Part shown: piece by piece, positions 35,631 to 47,057 of the stretch
Layout of the letters: each line of letters starts with the position of its first letter
Position numbering within the stretch: the first letter of the stretch is position 1
Source of the DNA: Mimachlamys varia
Lineage: Eukaryota; Mollusca; Bivalvia; Pectinida; Pectinidae
NCBI GenBank assembly: GCA_947623455.1
Contig: OX392538.1
Location: forward strand, 36,254,001 to 36,318,000
Direction: 5' to 3'
Length of the DNA stretch: 64,000 bases
Position numbers and translations under genes: made by a program
Notes under the pieces: model-generated
Databases searched by the model: none
What the model saw: only the letters and a program-made list of their open reading frames with translations
Told to the model about the DNA's origin: nothing

Positions 35631-35710
35631 AACTACAATGGAAAACAGGTAAATTATACTGTAATACATAACTGGTCGAATATTGAATTTACCTGTGTTC
35701 CATTGTAGTT
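35631..35710. repeat. 25-bp inverted repeat
   Basis: Arms 35,631-35,655 (aactacaatggaaaacaggt plus aaatt) and 35,686-35,710 pair with one mismatch, with a 30-base loop. Confidence 0.85.
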
Positions 35711-36239
35711 AAAATTAATTCTCAAATAATAAAGAAAACATTTGATCACAACAAGCTAATGTGTATGTTGTATGAAATCACTTTGTGCAGATAACAGCTG
35801 TCGTCAATTAGACAATCCTATTGGAGTGTAAAGTAACTTAAGAGGCTACACAGATCGCCAGAATATGACTTCATATGGTGCATTGTCGGATGTGTCCGGC
35901 CTTACTTCCTGTCAGCTGTATCTTGTACCGTATTCGCTGTAACAAGCGCCCTCCCTTCTGTGGAGGTATTGAAATTATATAAGTGCCTCTACTAATCGGT
36001 ACAAATTATTATGTATCATGGTTGGTTTATTTTTCTGAGGGCATTTTTTCACAAAGAGAAAACAAGTATTAGCGATTTGTGTACAAATTGTCGGAAATTG
36101 ATGACAATGTTGCACATTCTACCCATTCTGGTCACAATATATGCGTAGTACTTTCTTTATGAAAATAACATTTTTCATCCAGATCCTAGTTTTGTAAGTG
36201 CCCTATTTGTAACCCATTTTTTTAGGCGCCCAGGTCACT

Positions 36240-36960
36240 AATTCCTATGATTACAGTATATACATTTTAGATCCCAAAGGGTCAAGATGACCTATAACTG
36301 TCACGCACTGTCTGCTGTGCATAAACTTTTTCTTCAATCGACTTCTCTGTAATCGAACGGCCTAGGGTGCTGATATTATGCATGTAGCATGCTGCGCTGA
36401 TGGGCTACCAAGTTTGTTTAATGAATAACCTTGAACTACTTTCAAGGTCACAGGGGTCAAATGTGTTAAAAATCTTTCAAAAAATTCTCAGTTACTTAAA
36501 GACCCAGGCTGCTGATATTTTGCAAGTAGCATGCTGGGATGAAGGGCTACCAAGCTTGTTCAAATAAATGACCTTGACCAACTTTCATGGTCATGGGAGT
36601 CAAATGTCTTTAAATCATCAATCAATTTCTTATCATTAAACGAAAAGCCCAGGGAACTTATATTTGGCCTGTAGCATGCTTGGATGAAGAGCAATTAAGT
36701 TTGTTCAAATGATTGACCTTGATCTATTTTCAAGGTCACAGGGATCAAATGTCTGAAATGCTTCAACATTTCTTTTCAGTAACTAAATGTACCAGGATAC
36801 TGTTATTTGCTAGCTGAGATGAAGGAATACCAAATTTGATTAAATCACCCTCTTAGGTCACGGGGTCAAATACGGTAATATCTTTATCAACTTTGCGATA
36901 ACCAACAAAATATTATATAGAATGTCAGATTACCAATAAGGCCCATGGGCCTCTTATTGC
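36240..36960. repeat. Tandem repeat of about 145-bp units
   Basis: Four or five diverged units, each with a gcatgctgggatgaagggct-type core and a gaccttgacc ... caaggtca core. They are bounded by gtcaagatgacctataactg on the left and ggcccatgggcctcttattg on the right. The same element occurs at 44,300-45,560. Confidence 0.8.
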
Positions 36961-37144
36961 AAACCGCACTGCTGATTATAGTCTTAAGAAATATATGAAG
37001 CAAGAACATGTACTATGAACAAGAGGCCCAATCAGTCTGACTTGTAACCCTTAAGTCGTCTTCAATCTATTAATGTAAGACATTCAGAACAACATATTCC
37101 GATTTAAACAATTTACCCCAGTGATGTTGGAAGACAATGTCATT

Positions 37145-38800
37145 TTCATTTACAAATCTTGTTTGGCTTCATCCAAGGAAGCTACCAGCCAAATACATGT
37201 CTCTAGGCCTTTTGGTTTATCAGAAGTTGCTCTAAGGTTTTAACAGATTTGACCCTGTGACCTTGAACATGGGTCAAGGTTATTTTGATGGTTTTAACAG
37301 ATTTAACCCTTGTGGCCTTGAATATAGGTCAAGGTAATTCTTTTTGCAATCTTTGTCGGGCTTTATCAAAGGAAGCTACCATCCAAATATGTCTCTAGGC
37401 CTTTTTGGTATTTCAGAAGAAGCCATTAAAATGTTTTAACAGATTCAACCCCTGTGACCTTGAATATAGGTCAAGGTCATTATTTTTTGCAAACTTTGTC
37501 GGTCTTCATCCAAGGAACCTTTCAGCCAAATATGCTTGTAGGGCTTTGGTTTATTAGAAGAAGTCGATTAAAGGTTATTATACCCCCCCGCAACGAAGTT
37601 AGGGGGGGTATACTGGAATCAGCTTGTCTGTCCGTCTGTCTGTCCGTCTGTCCGTAGAAAAATGTTGTCCGGACAACTCCTCCTAAACTACTGGATCGAT
37701 TTCAATAAAACTTGGCAGTATTGTTGGGGACCATGTGTAGATGTGCATGCAGGGTTTCGTTTGTCAAAATTTTGGTTGCCATGGTAACCAGGTCACTATA
37801 CACAGGTTTCCATAATAAAATGTTGTCCGGACAACTCCTCCTAAACTACTGGATCGATTTCAATTAAACTTGGCAGTATTGTTGGGGACCATGTGTAGAT
37901 GTGCATGCAGAGTTTCGTTTGTCAAAATTTTGGTTGCCATGGTAACCAGGTCACTATACACAGGTTTCCGTAATAACGTGTTGTCCGGACAACTTCCTAT
38001 AAACCACTGGATCGAGTTTAATGAAACTTGGCAGTATTGTTGGGGACCATGTGTAGATGTGCATGCATAGTTTTGTTTGTCAAAATTTTGGTTGCCATGG
38101 TAACCAGGTCACTATACACAGGTTTCCATTATAATGTGTTGTCCGGACAACTCCTCCTAAACTACTGGATCAATTTCAGTGAAACTTGGCAGTATTGTTG
38201 GGGACCATGTATAGATTTGCATACAGGGTTTCGTTTGTCAAAATTTTGGTTGCCATGGTAATGAGGTGACTATACACAGGTTTCGGCAATAACATGATGT
38301 CTGGACAACTTCTTCTAAACTACTGGGTCATTTTCAATGAAACTTCGCAGTAAGTAATGTTGAGGATTACTATACACAGGTTAAAATTTGTCCGTTCGGC
38401 TTTTAAAATTCTGCTGACTGTTGACATTATATAATGCATGTTATATACAACTTGTACTACATCATGTTTTTTTCAAAAACATGTCAGACACCTCTAATAA
38501 GAGGTAGCGGGGGGGTATTAGTCAGCCATCGGCTTACAGTTCTAGTTATAGATTTGACTACTGTGACCTTGAATATGGGTCAAGGTCGTTTCTTTTCGCA
38601 AACTTTGTCAGGCTTCATCCAAGGAAGCTACCAGTCATATATAAGGTCTCTATGCCTGACGGTAATTCAGAAGAAGTTGTGTAAAGGTTTCAACATTTTT
38701 TACCCTAGTGACCTTGAAAGTAGGTCAAAGTGACTTTTTTCACTGACTTTGTTCAGCTCCTTCCAAGAAAAGTTGAAGGATGGCGGACGCCGCACCATCA
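37145..38800. repeat. Tandem array of about 155-bp units, split by another element
   Basis: Units with cttcatccaaggaagctacc and gaccttgaatataggtcaag lie on both sides (37,145-37,580 and 38,548-38,800) of the inserted 158-bp array at 37,581-38,545. The right end reads tggcccttcaggccagctga. Confidence 0.75.
37581..38545. mobile_element. Element with five 158-bp tandem units
   Basis: Opens with tacccccccgcaacgaagtt (a short C/G hairpin), then CTGTCCGT repeats, then five units whose gttgtccgg cores start at 37,664, 37,822, 37,980, 38,138 and 38,296, exactly 158 apart. The last unit is deleted. It closes with a gcgggggggtatta segment, roughly the inverse of the opening. Confidence 0.8.
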
Positions 38801-40050
38801 CATAAGCTCGCTTGGCCCTTCAGGCCAGCTGAGCTAATAATGGCTTAGCTTACACATTTTGTCCGAAATCATGCAGAACTTCTTCCTATAGATTATTGAA
38901 CATTTGTGTTTCAAGTCAAAAATTAAGGTCAGGATCAAGCAAGGTGTCACCTGACCAAAGGTCAAGGTCAAATTTTACATTTCTTTTTTATCTGCTTAAC
39001 ATCATGTTATAATCTGGTGAAATAATGCGTTTCGATTTTGATGGATTTAGGGGCCAAAAGTTCTCAGACCCAAACCATAAGAGTTACTGTTTACATATAT
39101 CTATACAGTTCAAACTCTTCTATGCCCAAGCATCAGTTTTGACTAAAGGTTATAAAATTTTGAGAACAATGTTTATAAATAAATATGATGATGTGCTGGA
39201 CCTTACATGAATGAGTGTCCATTATAAGAATTTAATTGGGAGGTCTTGGGTTCCAACCCTAGTCTGCCTGTACACATTTCCTCACCATGCAAAGTTACAA
39301 CGGTGCCTGTGACCATCCCTTGTTCATTCATTTGATATATGCTTGGAAATTAGGGGATTCCAAATTAACCTGGGTTATGTATAGTTGTATGTTTGAGAGT
39401 GCAGACTTAGAAAAAAGAAGGGAGGATCATAAAGCGGAAATGTACTGAGTCGACAAAAAGCCGCTACCAGATAACTCAATTATACATGGTTGAGCATCCT
39501 TCTAGAGGGAGGAAAGTTCATGGTCTTGCATGCAATGCATTTTTTCCTCTCCCGTAAGATAACCATGCATTTTAATATTCAAGAGGCATTTTCTCTAATT
39601 TCAAATGAAAAGATTAAATAAGAACCAGTACTAATAAGATATTCTGATGAAAGTTAAATTCCTGCAATGTTTTCAGGAAAATCATGTATAAGAAATAACT
39701 TTTTAACTCCTGAAGGGGAGACAGTATACGTTTTTATTCACAAAAACAAATATCTAGTTATACACATTATTATTAATGATTATACTAGCCAAAATGCTAT
39801 AACCTTATTCTGGTTTATCTACACCTTAATGGTGACCATTATACATTTTCATGTCTAAATAATTACTTAAATAGTCATTAAATATACCCCAGAATATTGG
39901 CTCATGCGATTACTTCGTTTTTCAGAATTATTGTATTTATTTGAAAATGTATACGTAAATGTATTATGTTTTTACAAATAATACAGTTTAAATTAATTGA
40001 TTCATTGTACATCTGAGTGACTAATATCCCTTTTAATAACTTGTATTTTA
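38801..40050. other. Intergenic stretch upstream of cytochrome c 2
   Basis: No gene recognised. The first (mostly non-coding) exon of cytochrome c 2 should lie somewhere between 34,600 and 40,050; I could not place it. Confidence 0.4.
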
Positions 40051-40060
40051 ATGATTTTAG

Positions 40061-42452
40061 GCCACAAAAAGTGGGATCATGTAATGCAGAGAAAGGAAAG
40101 AAAATTTTCATCCAGAAATGTGCTGCTTGCCATACACTTTATAAAGATGGCCCAAACAAGAATGGTCCAAACCTTAATGGACTATTTGGGAGACAGAGTG
40201 GCTCGGCTAAAGGATATGATTACAGCCCATATAACTTGAAAAAAGGTAATTTCATGCTTAATTTCTCTGTAATTTACTGCTTCAGCAAAATGACATATTA
40301 AATAAAAAATTGACACGTGTGTGAAATAAAACCATATCAATAAATATGATATTCAAGAGAGATTTTGGCACCCACCATTGATGATTTTTCATTCATTCTT
40401 AGAAAGATAGATCTGTACTCTTTTTATTTTAACTTTCATTTATGTATTCAGTGTTTTTCCTGCCTATATAACTGGGTACGCCAAACGACCCCATTCCCAA
40501 TGCGTTTTAGTGTTATTTTTTCCCAAAATCAACTTGAAAATTCCCAATTATTATGACTTTTCAAAATCCGGAAAAAAAGGACATGCACATGATGTTATAA
40601 TGAATAAAAAATCATTAAAAGAAATATCAGAGAGTGAGTCTGTGACTCAGACTCGACTCACCATGTAACTCCCAGTTCTTTGTTTTCATTGTTTACCATA
40701 CCATAAAGCTAAATGAACACTGTGCACTGTAAAATTAGTTAGCATGGAACATTTAACGAGTGAGGTTGGGTTTTAATTTTTTTCCAATTTATTACCTGTT
40801 CACGCTAATTTTTTTCCCAATTTGGCAAATTGAATTTTTCCCAAAATACCCAGGAAAAACACTGGTATTTAATCTTAGTTCTATGATTTTTTCTTGTCAA
40901 TTAAATAATTGAGAGAATTAAGGTCTCTTGTCAGGTGTTTTGTTTCTCTGATTAGTTCCAAATTCCAAATCCATCCTGTATTTCTTAAACGAGAGGAACC
41001 TACATATGACATTTGAGGAGATCCATCAAGTACTTCTTAAGAAATAGTGATAACAAGCTTTAAATGGTGAAATCCAAGATGGCCACCAATCGACCATATT
41101 GATTTTTTCGGATCAGCTTAACAAGGGACAAAGGGGAACATGCATGTAAAATTTGAGAAGGATCCATCCAGTACTTCTCAAGAAATAGCGATCAAGCATC
41201 ATCACAAACTATAAATACAAAACCCAAGATGGCTGCCTGTCGGCCATTTTGTTTTTTGGATCGGTATAAAAAGTTGACAATGTACAAAAAGGTGCCAAGA
41301 GGAACCTGCATGTAAAATTTGAGAAGGATACATCCAGCACTTCTCAAGAAATAACAATCATAAACTATTATTACAAAATCCAAGATGGCTGCTGTTGGCC
41401 ATATTTTTTTTTGAATCAGCTTAAAAAGTTGGCAATGCACACCTAGGGACAAAGGGGAACCTGCACATGGAATTTGACAAGGATCAATCTAGTACTTCTC
41501 AAGAAATAGCGATCACAAACTATTAATGTAAAATCCAAGATGGCCACCTGTCAGCCATATTGTTTTTTGCATCAGGTTAAAAAGCTGGCAATGCACAATC
41601 TGATGATGGTCACTAAAAAGAGTGCCCATCTGTACTTTCTTTAATGTGTAAAATTATTGATCGACTCACTCCTGGACACGCATTTGAACTCTTCCAATTC
41701 ATTGTTTGGAATACTTCATTATGAAAGTTCAGGGGAGAATTAGTTACTTTGTGGTTAATTGGAGTTATTGGATAAATCGGTGGCACTGTCTGTTTTTGAT
41801 TGTACTTTAGCCTAGCTGTGAAAACCAGTAGAATTGTCATCGTTTTGGTTTATGCAGCAGTGGCCCTTATAATATGATGATTAACGCAAAGCAAAAGTGA
41901 TACATATATTATATAAAGGAATTCTTTCATAAGTTACCCACAAGAAGATAATATTTTTTATTTGGATTTGAAGTTCAAAATTTATATACCAGGCAATACA
42001 TGCATACAAAAATTGATAATCTTTGATGTTTTCATGCAATTAAATGGTTTCTGTGCAATTCTTATAGAACAGTTCTGATTTTCACAGAAATAAGATATTG
42101 CTACCAGTGGCCATCTTGGATTTTGTATAAATACATAAATAATTTATTGGGAGTGATGCAAATTATTAACAATCATGCCTCGTGCAGTTTAAAAACTGTT
42201 TTATATATTTTCTGACAGAAATGTAATGAATATACAATTTAATGGTAATTAAAAATACCAAAGTGTGTAATTAAATATTTTTAGTTCTTATTTTGTATTT
42301 CAGGTATAGTTTGGAATGAGCACATGCTGTTTATGTACTTGGAAGATCCATTAAAATTTATTCCTGGAACAAAGATGGCTTTTGGAGGTTTGAAAAAGGC
42401 CCAGGATAGAAATGACATTATCGCGTACCTGAAAGAAGCAACATCATCATGA
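40061..42452 (+). CDS. CYCS: Cytochrome c, gene 2 (paralogue; first exon not located)
   Basis: Same role and fold as gene 1, 5.5 kb downstream on the same strand. Coding exons are 40,061-40,245 and 42,304-42,452. The first begins G CCA CAA AAA after a tttttag-type acceptor, so by analogy with gene 1 the missing AT of the start codon lies in an upstream exon, giving [15 protein letters not shown] and 111 residues. The haem motif CAACH is residues 21-25 and the axial Met is residue 87 in PGTKMAFGG. The N-terminus is four residues longer than in gene 1, with an extra Cys8. The last intron is in the same place and phase as in gene 1, so the pair arose by tandem duplication. It is clearly diverged ([19 protein letters not shown] against [19 protein letters not shown]), suggesting specialised expression, for instance in germ line; that part is inference. 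Confidence 0.88.
40990..41600. repeat. Four-unit tandem repeat in intron of cytochrome c 2
   Basis: Units of about 150 bases with cores aatccaagatggc near 41,073, 41,221, 41,377 and 41,532 and a recurring agtacttctcaagaaatagc block. Confidence 0.85.
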
Positions 42453-42586
42453 CGAATAGATTTCTTTGATGTGCGGACCAAAATGAATTTCAATCAATAC
42501 TAGTGCTTACAGCTTAGACTAATTAAAGGGATGTGTCTGAAATACCAAACTGGCCCTTTGGATCAGATGGTTTAAGTGCAATACTT

Positions 42587-42925
42587 GGAAGCACAGTGGT
42601 CTAGTGATAGGACGTCGGTCTCGTGAGCGAAGAGTTGCGAGTTTGAGTCCCAGCCAGTGCACTTGTGTTGTATCCTTGAGCAAGATACTTTACTCCGGTT
42701 GTTCCAGTCTTCTCAGCTGTAAATGAGAATATGGTTGGGCCGCAGTGCTAGAAATTGTAGAATGCTAGTTGTGAGCGCTGAGATGGCAGCACCGGTCGTA
42801 TGCTGCCCAGGGAGGCGAGAACGATATGGGCTGGTTGCTAAGGCCCTATAACCATGGAAACTAATTTGTGAACCGCTTTGAGGTAAACTTCAGGTTGTGA
42901 TAAAGCGGTATTATAAGAATTATTG
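42587..42925 (+). mobile_element. tRNA-derived SINE in the cytochrome c 2 3' region
   Basis: About 340 bases. The tRNA-like head (ggaagcacagtggtctagtg) has an A box and a B box (gcgagtttgagtccc). The body contains ttgagcaagatactttactc, like the conserved central domain of several animal SINEs, and the tail ends in gataaagcggtattataaga. It lies 135 bases after the stop codon, so it may be transcribed in the 3' UTR. Confidence 0.8.
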
Positions 42926-43167
42926 GATTATTTTTATTTTTATTATTATCAAAATCTGCCAATAGGTTAGGAATCTGTGTCCACAAAGGATGCCTGATCT
43001 ACAGGGTCATGATTTTATTATCACTGGGAGGATAAACTTTTAAGTCGGAGCATCTTTGAGGAGGCAAGACAAGCAATATTTGATTCAAGGATAAGAACAA
43101 GATTCATTTCCTTAATTCTGCTTCAAACTGTATGGACGATTATGACAGAAATGGCTAGAAAATATAT

Positions 43168-43173
43168 AATAAA
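43168..43173 (+). terminator. Candidate poly(A) signal, cytochrome c 2
   Basis: First AATAAA downstream of the SINE, about 715 bases after the stop codon. Confidence 0.3.
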
Positions 43174-43443
43174 GTAATTGTCTTCAGTCATACTAGAAAA
43201 CAGAAACTGTATGGACAAATAACCTTCACAAACTGAAACATACTCCTTGTTTTTTTGGTAATTAACTGTTACAACTCTTATCATACTTTCCTAGAACTGA
43301 AAACTTCGTTTTTTTCCAGATTCAGTTTTCCTGGAGCCACAGTGTCATGACCTTTTTTCTTTAGTAGTCATAAGATTAATGTATGATGTCAACAACAGTG
43401 AATGTTAAAACTTCATTATTCATATATTTTGATGAAGATTTAG

Positions 43444-43915
43444 GCGATTGATAACAGGTTAGGTGACCAATAACATGTGAGGTGACCAATAACAGGGAGG
43501 TGACTGATAACAGGGGAGGTGACTGTTAGCAGGGGAGGTGACTGATAACAGATGAGGTGCCTGATAACAGGGGAGCTGAATGATAACATTAGAGCTGACT
43601 GATAACAGGTAAGGTGACAGATATCAGATGAGGTGACTGATGACAGGTGAGGTCAGATGACTGAGAATAGGTAATGTATAACAGGGAGGTGACTTATAAC
43701 AGGGGAAGTGACTGATAACAGGGGAGGCAACTGATAACATGTGAGGTGACTGATAACAGTGGAGGTGACTTGTAACAGGTGAGGTGACTGATAACGGGGG
43801 ATAACAGGGAGGTGACTTGTAACAGGTGAGGTGACTGATAACAGGAGGTGAATGAAAACAGGTGAGGTGATTGATAACAGGATGTGATTGATAACAGGTG
43901 AGGTGATTGATAACC
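43444..43915. repeat. About 20-bp minisatellite
   Basis: Imperfect array of gaggtgactgataacagg units with many variants, about 24 in all. Confidence 0.9.
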
Positions 43916-44299
43916 AGTAACTGAACATTGAATATCTATTGGTTTGAAAGAATGAGTGATATTTTAGGAACACAATCAAGTTTTGTTGAAAATATTGAAG
44001 TAACAAAAGTTTTACTCAATGTTATTAATTTGAAAAAGAAGAGAGTAAGATGGAGATTTGAATAGAATCATGTGTTTAAGTGCTACATTTTTTTGTATCT
44101 TAATGTATATTTCATGAAATGTAATAATGTCTTTAATTCTTTTATTTTTTAAATAAAAAAATGAGAAAAATCTTCAACCTTATTTTAATGATGTTTTAAA
44201 ATACTAAATTTGCATTACTTTTTATTGTATGTTTTGTTCTTCCTCCTTTACAAATGATTTTTTTTATGAAAAACAACAGGAGTAGCACTTCCTTGTTTT

Positions 44300-44940
44300 T
44301 TTTTTTTAGGTCATCTAACCTAAAGGGTCAGGATGACCTATAGCTATCGGTCGTTGTGCATTGGTGCCATCCGCAAACTTGCCCTTTAAACAACCTCTTC
44401 TAAATAACTGAAAGGCCCAGGTTGCTGATATTATGCATGTAGCATGCAGGGATGAAGGGCTACCAATTTTGTTCAAATGAATGACCTTGACATACTTTCA
44501 ATGTCACAGCAGTCAAATGTGTTATGAATCTTAAATACAACATCTTTTCGGTAACTAAAAGACCCAGGGTACTGATAATTGTCTGATGACATGCTGGGAT
44601 GAAGGGCTACCAAGTTTGTTCAAATGAATGACCTTGACCCACTTTCAAGGTCACAGAGGTCAAATGTTTCAAAACCTTCAAAGTTCTTCAAAATTAGGAA
44701 TGACCAAAAGGCCAAGGGTCCTCATATCTGGTCTGTAGAATGCTGAGATGAAGGGCTACCAAGTTTTGTTGGAATCAATGACCTTGACCCACGTTCAAGG
44801 TCATAAGGTTAAATGAGTTAAAATCTTCAAGAAACTTCTCAATAACTGAAAGGCCCAGGGCACTGATATTTGGCCTGCAGCATGCTGGGTAAAGGGCTGC
44901 CAGATTTGTTACAATGAATCTCAAGGTCATAGGGGTCTAT
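44300..44940. repeat. Tandem repeat of about 150-bp units, second locus
   Basis: Same element as 36,240-36,960, including the left boundary gggtcaggatgacctatagc. The matching right boundary (caggcctgttgggcctcttg) is at about 45,541-45,560, separated by the foldback-containing insert. Confidence 0.8.
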
Positions 44941-45520
44941 AAGACTCTTTCATATACGTGTATGTAGGATAGTGATATTCCACCCAAGGGGTCACAAAAT
45001 GTGGTGAAATCCGAGGCTTGCCGAGGGTTTTACCACATTTTGTGATCCCGAGGGTGGAATATCCCTATCCTACATACACACATAATGAAAGAGTCTTTTT
45101 CTCTCATATGAACTACCCGAATAAGCTCAAAAACCATGAAAATATGTTTAAACGGGCTGCCATTTTGAAATTTCAACTTTTTCCTTGAGCTTTTTTAACG
45201 AAAACGAATTAGACAGCGAGTTTAAGCATACCCTATATTTGCAAACAATGTTTGCGCAGAAAAATGTATCTCCTCTTCCTGGTGTTTATGGTTAAAATTT
45301 TATGAAAGGTTTTAATTTCATCACGCCATCGTTTTCTCTTTCCGGCATCAGAGTTTACCGTATTCGTGACGTCACGTCATTGTAGAGCCATTGTGACGTC
45401 ACGTCGCGTGAAATGATATGTAAGATAGATTTTTCTTACATAGCTTTCTTACATGGGCAAACCCTATCCAACATGGCGAGATATGAGAGAAAAATATATA
45501 ATATTATAACCAACTCAAAT
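44941..45520. mobile_element. Inverted-repeat insert within the tandem repeat
   Basis: Arms 44,941-44,985 (aagactctttcatatacgtg...) and 45,053-45,097 are inverse copies. The insert continues to agatatgagagaaaaa at about 45,494 and includes paired TGACGTCACGTC motifs at 45,367 and 45,392. Confidence 0.6.
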
Positions 45521-45949
45521 TATATATAGTCAAGATGACCGTTCAGGCCTGTTGGGCCTCTTGTTTGCAAAGTTCATCTTGGTTAGATGGAATGGCAATA
45601 TTAAAATCAGGGCATATTTATATTCCTTAAATGATTCACACACTCAAGAAAAGATTTTGTGCTCTAATTCCTAATTTCTTATCTTGGCTTAAAATTACTG
45701 AACAAGTCTTAACATTTTATCAAATTTTTTGAAAACAAAAATGTAGAGACTGTTATAATGCTGAATACTGTTTCTGATATTTACAATTGACTTTTTGATA
45801 GTCCACAGGATATAAGAGAGTAACAAAAAGGTTGTTTGAGCAGAGAATTCATGCTTCCACATTGGAACTGTTCATAATTACAGGGCCAGGACAAAATACT
45901 TAGTCAATATATCCCTTACTTCATCTATGATACTTTTGATGATAAAGGT

Positions 45950-46260
45950 CATCAAAAGTATGATTTCCTTGTAGTTTAAATCAAAATGACAAAACTTTGC
46001 TAAACTTATGTGAAATAAATTTTGATCATGCAGAAATTAAATTTCATAACATCAATACAGAGATATTGCAATTTCTTAAACTTAAATGTAAATTTTAAAG
46101 CCCTTTCCTTATCTTTGATGCTAATTAAAGTTCATCTCATGCAAGTACATGATTTTCTTGCAGTTTTTATCAAAATTACAAAACTTTGCTAAACTTATGT
46201 GAAATAAATATTGATCATGCTGAATTTAATTTTTTTAACATTAGTACACAGTCATTGCCT
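45950..46260. repeat. About 180-bp tandem duplication
   Basis: The block acaaaactttgctaaactta...tgatcatgc occurs at 45,988 and again at 46,178. Confidence 0.75.
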
Positions 46261-46269
46261 TTTCTTTCT

Positions 46270-46968
46270 CAGAAAGACTATTTATTGGGTTAAGATCAAG
46301 TTTGATGCCACTATATATAGTAAAAGATCTGAGTTATTGCCCTTTGTTATTTCTTTTTTAAATAAAGTTTTTCTGGTGTGGTGAACTTGTCATTTAGCCT
46401 GTGACAGATAAAACATTGTGTACTCAGGAACTCTGAGCTATATCTTTAAACGTTCTACTATATTGTGCAGTTTCGAGGCAATATGTTGAAAATGTGTTTA
46501 CTTTTGCTTGTTTTTGTGTGCACAACTATAGACAACCTACATACAATTCAGAAATTATATCGGTATACTTCTAATAGAGTCTGATGGGCGTATCATGCCC
46601 CCAATTGAGGTGTTCCTTTTGCTTTAGTAACATAGCCGTCACTCTCCTGGTTACATACTATGTATGTATTTACACATGTTGATGTGTGTGTGCGTGTGAG
46701 TGTGAGAGTGTGTTTATATATATATAATTATCAGACATGTAAAATTGTATTCTTTGTACTTGTAATGTTGATGCGCCTATGAGTCGTAAGGCTCTTGGCT
46801 AATAAAGAATCTGAATCTGATTCCAAAATAAGCCTGGAGCATGATTTCCTTCAGTTTAAGCTTTATACAAGCATGTTAGCCATTGGGGATCCCTGGTTTA
46901 ATTGTTTACCAGTTCACACAAGAGTGAGCATGACATCATTGTTTTGCCAGTAGTCATGTGGCTATGCT
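46270..46968. other. Intergenic; possible LINE 3' tail
   Basis: Mostly unremarkable, with a TG/TA microsatellite at 46,677-46,730. The segment ending aataaagaatctgaatctga at about 46,801-46,820 resembles the 3' end of a non-LTR element with a short-repeat tail. Confidence 0.3.
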
Positions 46969-47057
46969 CACAGGTGCTTGACACATAGATATGTAGCTAG
47001 TGTATAGTACTATTATATAATACTATACATAACATATCTATGTGTCCAGCACCTGTG
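46969..47057. repeat. 89-bp foldback with cacaggtg ends
   Basis: Arms 46,969-46,994 and 47,032-47,057 pair with one mismatch, and the interior (gtatagtactattatataat...) is itself nearly palindromic. Flanks gctatgct and gctataat agree at 6 of 8 positions. Confidence 0.85.

Noticed and set aside
37073..37074. AT before gtaaga as the missing first exon end of cytochrome c 2
   Set aside because: It fits the split-ATG pattern but lies in a dispersed repeat with no promoter-like context; one of several equally weak sites.
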